A DNA stretch of 64,000 nt from the NCBI GenBank assembly GCA_000149265.1, contig CH002883.1, positions 1,082,188-1,146,187 of the forward strand, given 5' to 3'. Source of the stretch: Ciona savignyi. Its lineage: Eukaryota > Chordata > Ascidiacea > Phlebobranchia > Cionidae. This document shows positions 43,101 to 53,656 of this stretch, one piece after another (the stretch's first letter is position 1; every line of letters begins with the position of its first letter). The position numbers and the translations under genes are program-made. The notes under the pieces are model-generated. The model ran no database searches and was not told the DNA's origin. It was given only the letters and a program-made list of their open reading frames with translations.

Positions 43101-45516
43101 GTGTGACCAGAGAAGAACTACAACTTGGTATTGAGGTAAAATGTTACTAAAGATGTGCAAATTATACTTGGAGCTGAGAAACATTGGTTGTTATTAAAGA
43201 AGTAATTTTCATCAATAGCATAGTTATAAATCCGGCTATGTATTCTGGTTATTTTGACTTGGTTTATGCATTTTATGCTTTAAAACCTTAGTATTAAGTA
43301 GCCCAACACTAATAGTTTTGTAATAGATATTCCCTGATAATGGTCTACTTGGCCTTGGTCGTTATTGTATACTAAGGTTTCTTCAACTAAGTAGAATTAA
43401 ATATTGACAAAAATGAAAGAAATTCTATGTGGAACTATATTGCTATAAAAGCTTGACTATCAGCACTCAGTACTCCCAGAATGCCTAATCTGGACGAATG
43501 CGGTTATATAAATACCCATTTTTCCAACGCCAGGAAAACATAAGATATAATGCCATATCCCTTTCAAAGATAATTACATCAACATTAAAACTTATCAAAC
43601 AGAGGGCAGGTATTAAACTTACAACGGATGAAATGTCCCAACTACTTGACCAGTTGGACAAAGATGGGGATGGGGAGATTAACTACAGGTGAATGATTCT
43701 GGGTTGTGTGGTAGCTGTATGTTTACTTTGACATTGGAATCATATTTGTTGGTAACATAATTTTCAGTGAAACTTGGCAAGGATGTACAATCATTAGGAT
43801 ATAAACTTAAGACCAAATATTGTAATAATAACAACATGCCTTAACCTGTGTAAGACCCTTAATTGTCTATGATAACCATATGCATCATCCCAACCTTTCA
43901 TACAGTCGCGACTTCACATGCATATTTATTCACTGTGTTCAAATCAGTCATCCTTAGTTGAAAAACAACAGGAGTAATAATTTGGGGGATTCTCAAATCA
44001 TTAATTGCCAACAATCAGTCTGCAACGGCTGCTTTACTTTTTAAATATGATAAAACTGCGTTTTTAATGATCATTTGAATCTACTGGTCTAAGGCATTTA
44101 TATCTCAATGTTTCACACATGACCACAACCTCATTGTTTAGTTCAGACAGTTGAACTTGTTCATTTACGGCATGAATAACCACTCTTTATATGTACAATA
44201 GCATTAAGTACACACACCAATATTTGTGCAGAAAACTTACTGTGATAGGAATGAGTAAAGCTGTTCCATGTTAAGTTAGGCTTGTATACAGCACTCTTGT
44301 GCAAGTTTCACTGTAATTCGTAATTACTGTTGTTTAGTTTCAACATTAATTTGTTTGTTATATTTGATTTTTAATGTAATTAACACCACTGTGCAATCTA
44401 ACATGTACAATCTAAAGTATGTAATTTGTTATTTGTATTGATTATTTTTTTAAATTATTTGTATGAAAAATGATTATTATTTTTTTATCATATTAAATTG
44501 AGCAAAGCAGAAGGCAATATTTAGAACACCAGCTAATGAATATAGAATGTAGTTTCCGATTACCATAGCGATAAAGGCAATAGTTGGAAGGATAGAAGGA
44601 ATGATTTAAAAATGGCTAACAGTCATATTTTAGCTAAAAAATGGCAGTTTGTTTATTAAATTTAACTTTCTGAACAGGAGATGTAGTACAATATTAGTAA
44701 CCAAAAAAAGATAAGAGAGCGTTGGCCTTTACAATCTCTTTTTTTGAATATTTAGACAACCTAATTTTTTATAACAATAAAGTTCCGGTATGTAATTAAA
44801 CCTTTGTGTTCAATTAACTGCATGTGCATGTGGTGTAACCAAATATGTTCACAGTACAATTGATGCTGTGCCATCTTTAACATGAACTGTGAGGTTAGTA
44901 CATTACTAGAAACTAAACTTAATCCCAATTCGTAATTAAAATTTCGAAAATCAAGCCACCAACTGGAGCAAATAAACAGGTGGAATGTGCATTAAAGATG
45001 ATTTAAATATAGAATATTTTTTGAGATATGTTTCACATAATGTGTAATGGTGGTTTGGATTTGCCTGTATAATGGATCAATGTATATGTAGTGAACACAT
45101 AATTAATATAGATATTGAATTTTGTGTCTTAAGTTGTTTAGATTTTACTGATATACATACATGTATATAAGCTCTGTAATTTTTTGGGAAATTTGTGTTA
45201 AAACAAGTGTTTGATTAAACTAACTTGACTTTGGCCTGATGATATTAATAAGTATAATACATAGGCAACATGCATTAGTTGTGTCTATGATTGGATGTTC
45301 ACATTTATCCCCATTGAAACACAGACTTACATCAGAATACTGTGCTTGGTGTGCCAAAGTCGAGATATCAAACAATTGCAGTGTCTTGGATAGAATAGAT
45401 GATATGTTGCAATTATGGATTATTGTTTTTTCAGTGAACTAGTGATCGGGAACTTGGAATACTTGCAAAAGGAAAAAGAAAAACGAGACCAAGATTCCTC
45501 CAGCTCACCTGTATAG
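37118..45516 (+). CDS. LRRC74A: LRRC74-type leucine-rich-repeat protein with two EF-hands
   Basis: The vertebrate family has no settled biochemical role. Twelve exons join in phase: 37118-37267, 37419-37575, 38034-38206, 38659-38766, 39246-39389, 39903-40070, 40258-40417, 40788-40927, 41346-41456, 43007-43135, 43603-43688, 45435-45516, giving 535 residues. A low-complexity N-terminus leads to the family signature FGVIPVSYFLRHMQEQE and HHGLGPAGAKAIAVSLV. About nine ribonuclease-inhibitor-type repeats follow (LKLDLSDNWL, LEKLDLSSNLF, IKHLNLSWNHF, LEELDVSNNRI), roughly one or two per exon. The C-terminus has two EF-hand loops with full calcium ligands: DTDNSMSVTREE (about 463-474) and DKDGDGEINYSE (about 499-510). 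Donors of exons 1 and 9 (gtcgaa, gtcggt) are weak, so those borders are less sure. The A/B paralogue choice is unresolved. Confidence 0.9.
37640..37800 (+). repeat. Diverged SINE copy, family A
   Basis: 'gaacccagtttaatgggctg' and 'gctctggtaacactattgtgggtctga' match the body of the SINE at 52361-52614 in order. It lies in intron 2 of the LRRC74 gene. Strong divergence and lack of a clean tRNA head suggest an old insertion. Confidence 0.55.
39419..39525 (-). repeat. tRNA-derived SINE head
   Basis: Read on the minus strand: an A-box-like 'gtggttcaggtcgtc', B box 'gggttcaatc', and 'gtgggcaaggcaactta', which matches the 'cttgggcaagacactta' phrase of the fuller SINE. Lies in intron 5 of the LRRC74 gene, opposite to the gene. 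Confidence 0.6.
41780..42780 (+). mobile_element. Degraded LINE with RNase H domain (I-like clade)
   Basis: The plus strand of LRRC74 intron 9 keeps recognisable pieces of a non-LTR retrotransposon in changing frames. At about 41990 the translation reads LKVQRLACLKM, like the KVQRLACLxITG block after the reverse transcriptase. At about 42200-42300 there is STGAGVFI and VVQTKIFEIN, like the start of RNase H (SGTGAGVY, TVFQAEIFAI). At about 42470 LCWIPSQSKGNELTDELTRD matches the end of RNase H (WVPGHxGIxGNExADxLAR). Many stops and frameshifts show it is long dead. The reverse transcriptase and 5' end are missing. Confidence 0.75.
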
Positions 45517-46637
45517 CTTATACCTGTGAATTCGTTTTAGCTTTTTACATAACTATCCATTTGGGTAATTTTAAACCTTCCTAACACAAAAATCCCTGTC
45601 ACAAAGAAGTTAAATTTACCTATTTTTTTTAAATTTTTACATAATTATAGTTCATTTCTATTTGTTTGTTGCTAAATCTTGCACAAATCATTTTTCCTTA
45701 ACCAGCTAATATGGTGTTGCAGCAGAAAAGATAATTCATTTTTTAATACTGTACAGGTACAGCTATATAGTCATAGAAACTATGATAGGCTCTTTTTAGT
45801 TTTTCTCATACGCGTCATTTCATTTGCCTTACATGAGAATAAAAAACTTTCACATTACTATGTGTCAATTCTAGGAAATTATCAGGTAAGCACATTGGTG
45901 GAAGACCGTTCTGTTCCACCATCTTAACATACCACTGCCACTACTTCTGTTTCAGAAAATCTACAGAAAAAATACAAGTGATCTATCGAATGGTCAAAAC
46001 ACATATATTAAGGGTCAAGTTAAACTGCTGAACCCAGTGGATTAATGGGTTCTACCAAATTGAAGAAACATGTCTATCATACACAACACACTGCAATAGC
46101 TTTAGTAACCCGACGGTGGGTGCAAGGTGATCTGATGATTGCCTGTGTGTTAACCCCATAGGTTTTCCCATTCACTGGGATAAACATGATTATCCTATGC
46201 TATAATTATAAAGGTGTAGTGTAATTATTAGTTTTATTCAGTTTAAGTGAACCATCAGGCTTTCCAATAAATGTTTTGTATTATCAACCATAGTTTTCTT
46301 ATCTCAAGAGATATTAAACAAAATAAAAACTTAATTTCAAATATATTTTTTCTTTTTTTTTGTAATTTGATTTGCATATAAGGAAACTGTTTAAATGAGC
46401 ATTTTCAAGTACTAACAATACATATATTACAATTGATGCAGTTAATAAACATGAAAAACTACACACAATTTCAATGCAGTTTAAAACCACAATAGCAATA
46501 GATAAGTGCAAAATTCTACACACATCATTGTGTATATTCGTCATTGAATGTTAACTTTTAAAAGATGACCCTATTTCAAAATCGGGTAACAGAGGTTAAT
46601 GTTTGAAACTGGTCATTCTAGCTTGCAAGCGAAAGGT
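45517..46637. other. Shared 3' region between LRRC74 and the nuclear receptor
   Basis: About 1.1 kb between convergent stops. Plus-strand AATAAA motifs at 45838-45843 and 46266-46271 can serve LRRC74. A minus-strand AATAAA (tttatt at 46233-46238) could serve the receptor. A SINE copy lies at 46028-46205. Confidence 0.5.
46028..46205 (+). repeat. SINE body, family A
   Basis: 'gaacccagtggattaatggg', 'catacacaacacactgcaat', 'aacccgacggtgggtgcaag' and the tail 'gataaacatgattatcctat' follow the same order as in 52361-52614. The tRNA head is missing, so it is a 5'-truncated copy. Confidence 0.8.
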
Positions 46638-49600
46638 TCACCGCATATCCCATATCTCGCATAACAATGGCGTGAGTTGTTCACGTTGCTTCCAGTCTGA
46701 CACCATTTTAACATGAGTGTGGTACAGTGTCCTCATTTCCGTAAGCAAGGACAATATCTTGGCGAGGATTTGCGGCCGACGAGGCTCGCGTGCCTCACTG
46801 TACCGTGAGAGCGCGGCCAAATACCGATCTCTGTATTTGTCAATCGTCAATTGGTTCTCACGGTCTGTGTGGTCTGGTGGAAAAAATGGCAATTAGTATC
46901 GAATATGGGGAAAGTGCACTGTGTAGGTATTTTAAGAGACTGACGTACTGCCATCTTCTTTGTTGAAATAATCGCTTGTACAGGAAAATATTGGTCAACA
47001 ATATTGCTTTGCACTTACAAGCCAATTATTCTAACAAATTGTTCAATTGCCCTGACTTTTCATTGAAAATCTAGTTCTCATATATAATGTGTGTTCCTTA
47101 ATATAAAATATATTACTATATTAATATAATATGACATTTACTGACGAAATTATGAGACAGAAGTTGTCCAGTTAAACAGCAAGACAAATGGGACCCTTCT
47201 ACGTAACTAAATTTAATGTCTGTCCCACAAAGTTAGTTGTAAATAACCATAAGGCATTTACAATTTTCCCACAAGGAAAAGTAAATATTCGCTATATTTT
47301 GTTAAATATATATATATGGTAATAAGACCACATTATTAATTCACCTGAATCAAAAACAATGATAGCAATAAGTAAGCCATATTCAGTTTCATCCATCTGC
47401 AGCTTTGCCACATTGTCAAAAAAATCAGTGAGTGTCCTTATGTTGTCCTCCTTCAGTCCTGTAATGATGCAAAATTTAATATAAAATTAGAATATGATTT
47501 GTGGAGGAGCTAGGAAAAACAAACATTCAGAAAGTGGCGAGAGGTTTATCTCGGTTCCCGCTGATTAATGTCTCTTATTTTCTACCATGGTGAAGTCTTT
47601 GGCTTACCTGTATCTTGAACAAAACGTTTAAGGTCCAGGTGTCTGTTGATTCTGTTATATCCGCATGAATTTCTTAAAAGCATTGCTTGTACCACACAAC
47701 CTTTTAACAATGCAATTTGGTCATGGGAGTCCAATCTCATGAATCCTGGAAATAAATGCATTCACTGTTAAAAATTTTTTCTAGGAAATAGAGTGGACTT
47801 TATTCCAAAATATGTTCAGGCTAAAATAGCTATGTCGCCATTTAACAGAAAGGTGTTGGTTGCAAGCTAGTTAAGTCTATTTCGTTTTTTTTTGCTTGCG
47901 AAGACCAAAGACACTTAACAGCAGTAACTCTTGGTTTAATGGGATGAATAATATTCCCAGTGTTTTGATTGGTTAAACAAAAAATAAGATAATGTCTGCA
48001 TCCTATGCAACATCCTGCAATAATCCTGGCAACCCACTAGGGCTGTGTTATATTAAATTTTACTGCATTTTTGTTGTTTAAAGGCGATTCATTAGAACAG
48101 TTCACAGACCAGTGCTAACAAATTTCAGTGGTCTGTATTAAGCAAATGCTGCAAATAAGCAAGCAAGCAAGTAGTCAAAAAAATTGTCATTTTTCTCTTT
48201 TTAGTTTTGAGTTTTTAGATGATGGAATTAGTTTTAACAAGCAGAATCAGTTTTAGTGTAATTAAATTAATAAAAACTCTTTGCAGTTTCACAGTACCAC
48301 AATTTTTCATATGATTATTAAACATTAAAACTCAAAATTTAAAAACAATAATTCAAAATGAAGTACATATCGCATCTAAAACTATTTTATTGTTTATTCA
48401 GATAAAGCTTCATTTAGCTTCTCTAGCAAGTATGGCCTTTGCACTGCACATACTACATGACGTCAATACACTACACCTTTTATGTGTAGTTTGTTGACAT
48501 GTTCTAAAATGAATCGAATATCAAACAAATATTATTCAAATATCTATCCAAAATCATTTTAATACATAAATGCAGAATAATGTAAATGCAATTCATATAA
48601 ATGATTTGGTATGATTTCGCATCATTCCAATTTCATTTAAATAATATTTTAACATTTAAACCTAAATCTGGTTACAATATTGTCACATATACATTGCAAC
48701 ATAGTTTGGTTAATTTCTCAAGCATGTTATTCATACCATACTTGTTGTTTTGTTCGAGGCATACCCTTGTTCTAGGTCATTAAATGTTGAAACGTTCCCC
48801 GTAAAAATCCATGTTTCATATTTTATAGCATTACGATGACGTTTCAATAGCCGCTTTTATGGGTTTGTTTAAATATTGACAGTAACTGAAGCTTAAATGG
48901 GAAGGTATAATTTGTATTTTTTTAAAAGAAAGAATTCTGTTCATTCTTTCGCTGTCAAACAAATCTGATCAAAAATGAAATCTGAGGCTAAAATCAATTT
49001 GTGGGACAGACTGATAGCGAAATATAGGTGAATCATGAATAGAGCCTTAATAATTGCGCAACAAAACTTACGCAAACATGACACACAATCTGTGGGGGCG
49101 GTTTTACTATAAGTGGGAAAATCGCGTGACAGACAATTTTTTATTGAAATCAACTTTATTTGCTTAGCAACTATGACAGGATTGGATTAAATAGACTCTT
49201 TTGTTAAAAGCATAAAACCCAGACTAATTATCTTTTATCCTAGAATGAATTACTTCTGGCCAACCACTTAAAATAAAACTAAGTTTTGGTTACCATAGAT
49301 CAAACCTGCCTTAACAATACATGTCACATTCACTAAAGGATTTCGAAGTTATAATTAAACTTGGAGGAGTTTTTACCTGGTAATTTCTTTGTATACTCAA
49401 CAAACACTTGCACATGTGCCGTTGCTATTTCGCACAAATTTGGAACTTCTTTTGTATGCTGCTCCAAGTAGTAGCACTCCTGAGAATATTACAATAACAG
49501 TTTACAACAATGCTTTTACTTTTATTGCTATATAAATAACAAAATGTAATTTACTGGATATTGTGATAACTGGATGGTGGAGGGGTAAAAATTGTCTGAC

Positions 49601-52600
49601 CAGTTAGCTTCCATCATTATCGGTTATGGGATTAAATCCATGCAAGTTGGTTGTGTCCTTGGGCAAGACAGTTAGCTTTGGATTAGTGGACTCAACTAAA
49701 ACATTAGAAACAACTTCATCATATACAGCAAACGACCATAAAGATAAATATCTTTACAGCTTTTCACTCCCATTCCAAATAGCAGATTGGGAGAGTGATA
49801 GACAGTCAGATGTTTGCACGTTCAAACCCTTTTCACCTTAACTGTCCTTGGGCAAGGATCAAACAATCACATACAGAACAACCACTAACGGCTCATTTGC
49901 AGTTTCTCTCTTTTGTATGTGTAACAATCTAAGCCATTACACAAATAAAGCATACAGCTCTGTGATGTTTTTACAAATCAACAACAATATTTTTTTTGCA
50001 AAATCACCAATTTAATGCAGGAAACAAGGTGGACAAATTTTTGGGAAATAGTATTATTAAATAGATTTCTGCATATTAACATGTGAAGAAATAAATTCTT
50101 TGTTTCTAATATTTTGTTTCCAGTTTCAATAGAATACTCTTGTGTATCGAGAATACAAGGACAACAAACCATGGCCTTTATATCAAGTTCTCAAAACTTA
50201 GTCGTCACAGCTGTTTTATAGTTTAATAAGCAACAAATTAAAAACTTGCAAATTGGGTGGATTTAAATGCATTGTTTAAAATTGTGTTTAAAACAAATCG
50301 ACTACATTGGCACTCAGCATTGTAAATTAAGGTAATATAAACGGATAGGTTTTCATCTCAGTAAAGGTGTAAACACTTATGATTATTTTTACCTATTCTT
50401 TTCTGAACTTATTATTTTTAAGAATGAAATGCACCACCTACCCATCTCTTTACAATCTCAGGATTGGATCGATACACTGAAAAACATTTTCCAACCAAGG
50501 CAGCAAGTCGGTCAGTTTCATCTTTTTCAGGTGGCTGCGAATGATACAGAAATCATTTAAATTTAATATAATATATATATGTCAATACATAAACAAGAAT
50601 GGTATGAATACAAAAAAATTTAAACAAAAATTTAGATAATATTGCCATAGGACAAATAAATAAAACGCTTCTTGCAGGCTAATATTTAACATAGGCAGTC
50701 ACAATTTGTAATGGCTGATTTGATTTAACTAAAATGAGTCAATGTCGGTTTAGACATTTACACAACAATGTAAAATAATGGCCTCAGTTGGGCATCCAAC
50801 AGTTTTCATGTTCTCAAGAGTCATAACTAAACAAAGAGCAATGATGGTTTTTATATGAAAAGGTTTTTAAAGTGTTACTTAATTTTACAAATAAAAGGTT
50901 TGAATTTTGTTATGGCAATCACCAATTCCATTTAATTATTTACCTACTAAAGTCAGATGAGGTGTACCATGTGGCTAATTTGAGATTTTTGATTTAAATT
51001 TTTGGACTGAATAAATTGGTTTTGCTAATCATAGTTCAAATAAACTCACAGGTTTGACAACAGGTGCTGGAGACTGTTGATTGGTTAATTTGACAATATC
51101 CATTGTTTCGTCGTCTTCGCTTATGGTTTTTACTTTTCGGCTTCTTCTTTTTGATTTGCACTGAATCTCTGTGAGCAGACCTGATGATGAAAGAACAAAA
51201 ATCACAAAAAGACATTGCAATAAGCAACAATTTCATCTAAAGAAAAATAATTGATATGGTATTATGTATAATTTAAGTAGTTAAATTTAAAAATGAATTA
51301 AATACAATCAATTTCCTTAAGTTAATTGCAAAATATAATTAAACAATCAAACTTGATGTTTGAATACAAATGTGAATGTGTTTACCATATATCTAGATTT
51401 TTGATTGTTTTGGAACATAGTATCTTTTATGTATATATATTTATATATGTAGTTCAAATTATGATATTAATGTGATACATGTCCGTTCTATTGTCAATGA
51501 TATATCACATATGAGTTTCGCTATGCAGTCAAGATTACCAGCGAAAATTTCTTATTCTATTTGATTTTTAATTAAACATAGTGGTTTCGTTTTGAATCTA
51601 TAAGCAAAAAGCATACAGTGAAAGTAGTTAGACTTGTTGTACCTAATGGTAAATAAGGCTGAAATGTTTAAATACTGGTAGTGGAAAATGTAGATTGATG
51701 ACTATGCAAACAAATAACTTACATTCTTCTAGCATCCCAACTGCTCTGCATTTCCGCAGTCTACATTCGGGACACTTGCGCCTTGTGTACATGTCCATTT
51801 CACATATTCCTCCGTATTTACACCTGGAAGAATAGCAAGTTTATATGAGATTATATTTTTTACTCAATTTTGCTGTATTGTATGCTTTTAATTTTGTTGT
51901 AAAGTGAATTTTTAGCAAACATTCCTTTGGGTGAAAACTGGTGAAGAATTATTGACATTTATTTTCATAACCCCATGTAGTTAAATAACTGCATGGTCCA
52001 AGTTGCAGTTGCAACAAAAACAAATATAATTTCAACATACTTGGAATGCAGATGTGACTTTTCCAACGATACTGGTATATATATTATTTAAGGCCTAATA
52101 ATTTTTTACTTTACCTATAATGGGACTCCTTGCGGTTTATGGAGCGTCGAAAAAATCCCTTGCAACCTTCACAAGTAAGAGCATTGTAATGGTAACCCGA
52201 CGCTCTGTCCCCACAAACCTGACACATATCACTGGCACTCCGTTTTCGACTCTGTTCGGGGTAAATAATTATTGAAATCTGCATTAGTTAGATCATTGAA
52301 TACTTAACTGTCTTAGTATAAATATATTTTTGGCTGCTGTTTGATTGCTATCCAATTTGTACGACCGGTTAGTCTGGCGGTTTAGTGCGTCGCCTTTCAA
52401 CCGAAAGGTTGCAGGTTCGAAACTAGTCGCTATATACGGTTGTCTCCTTGGGCAAGACACTTAACAGATATTGCCTGAACCCAGCAGATTAATAAGTTCT
52501 ACTAAATTAAAGGAACGTCTATGTCATACACAACAAACTGCAATAGCTTCGGTTACCCAACAGTGGGCGCGAGGTGATCTGACGATAAACATGAATATCC

Positions 52601-53617
52601 TATTCTATCCTATCCAAAGTGTTTAAGTTTAGGTATTACCCTTATTAGTATCGTCCCAATCACTCTATTGTTTAAATATCATGTACCCAGGTGGGTGAAT
52701 TGTTAGTTTACATTTGTAATATTGTCCATAATTTACCAGTAAATTGCTTGTAGAGATCTTAAACCAAATGTTATAGGTACAAGTAAAAAAGGGTTAGCAG
52801 AGACTTTAAATACGACTCTAGGAACAGTAATCCCACATACCTGATTTTCTGTTTTTCCATTAGTTTGTTGGTTTAATTTAGGTCTTAGATCATTTTTCTT
52901 TTGCATTTGCACCTTGACAATGTCAGTGTCATGTTTTGGAAATTTTTGCGAAAAACTGTGGTCATAAGACGAACTGCTCACGTTCGAAATGAGGTCCAAG
53001 TCTGGAGTACTCATTAAATTTTGGCTCACACCGTGTCCGTTAGGTAATGAACTTGTCGGGAGTGAAGCTCTGCGTTGTTCTGCTTGAAATCGATCTGTTC
53101 CTGCGTGAGAACATAGCGTTGGAGATGCCTGGATGTTTGGGTTACTGTACGGACTTCCAGGAGCGCTCTGTGTGCAATAGCTCATGGGACTTCCCCTGGG
53201 GAATAGTGGTGGCGACACTGCGGGCGATTTTTGCTGGAAAAATGGTGGTGGAGAGGCGTTATAGTTAAGTCCATTTTCTCTCTGATACAGTGATGGTGAT
53301 GTTTCGGTTTGTCCTTGTGGGTGATTTATAGAGGAAATCACCGAGTGCGGTTGTTGCAGGTAGCAACTTGGGCAATCCGAGCAAGCATGCAGATGTTGAC
53401 AGTTATAAGCCATTGATTGCAATAATGTATTGTGCAAAAAGCATTCTGCGCAAGATACACTTCCTTCCGAGGTCGGTTGGCCAAATGCGCTGCTGTACGG
53501 AACACCTACTTTGTGATTGGGGCAGAGCGGGTTTGTCGGAAACATGCTTTCGCGGTTGAAATACGCACTTGTATACCCGTTCGGCGAGTCTTGGGGCGAA
53601 CCTTGGCGTGGTTGCAT
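46638..53617 (-). CDS. NR1H4: FXR-like nuclear receptor (NR1H group)
   Basis: A ligand-regulated transcription factor; vertebrate FXR senses bile acids and binds DNA with RXR. Nine exons in phase: 53617-52841, 52251-52115, 51823-51723, 51180-51050, 50534-50442, 49479-49377, 47745-47608, 47458-47345, 46873-46638, giving 609 residues. The first ATG encodes [12 protein letters not shown]. Residues 1-259 are a long Pro/Ser-rich region with a Cys/His cluster at 32-85. The DNA-binding domain starts near 268 ([21 protein letters not shown]-box CEGCKGFF, then [17 protein letters not shown]). [15 protein letters not shown] after it is an FXR hallmark. The ligand domain shows [33 protein letters not shown] and the AF-2 helix [12 protein letters not shown] at the very end, closer to FXR (PLLCEIWDV) than LXR (PLLSEIWDV). 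NR1H4 versus NR1H5 cannot be decided here. Confidence 0.93.
47935..48060 (+). repeat. Diverged SINE body, family A
   Basis: 'ggtttaatgggatgaata', 'tgcaacatcctgcaataatcctggcaaccca' follow the SINE body order with many differences. Intron of the nuclear receptor gene, antisense to it. Confidence 0.4.
49560..49870 (+). repeat. Two tandem diverged SINE copies
   Basis: The phrase 'tgtccttgggcaaga' or 'tgtccttgggcaagg' occurs at about 49656 and 49844, each preceded by a B-box-like stretch ('attaaatccatgcaagttg', 'cacgttcaaacccttttc') and followed by SINE-like body sequence. It lies in a receptor intron, antisense to the gene. Confidence 0.5.
52361..52614 (+). repeat. tRNA-derived SINE, most complete copy (family A)
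   Basis: The head (52361-52430) folds like a tRNA: a D-arm region 'tagtctggcggtttagtgc' with A box, an anticodon arm 'cctttcaaccgaaagg', and B box 'ggttcgaaac'. It is followed by 'ccttgggcaagacacttaac', a conserved body ('cagcagattaataagttcta', 'acacaacaaactgcaatagc', 'cagtgggcgcgaggtgatct') and a tail of 'tatcc' units. Pieces of the same body occur at six or more other places in this window. It lies in a receptor intron, antisense to the gene. Confidence 0.88.
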
Positions 53618-53656
53618 GTTGTATCCAATAAAGCAGTCAATGTTCACATTTATCAA

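Noticed and set aside
53618-53656. N-terminal extension of the receptor upstream of residue M1
   Set aside because: The frame stays open for 13 more codons but begins at TTG, not ATG, and a stop lies just beyond. The first ATG at 53617 is the better start.
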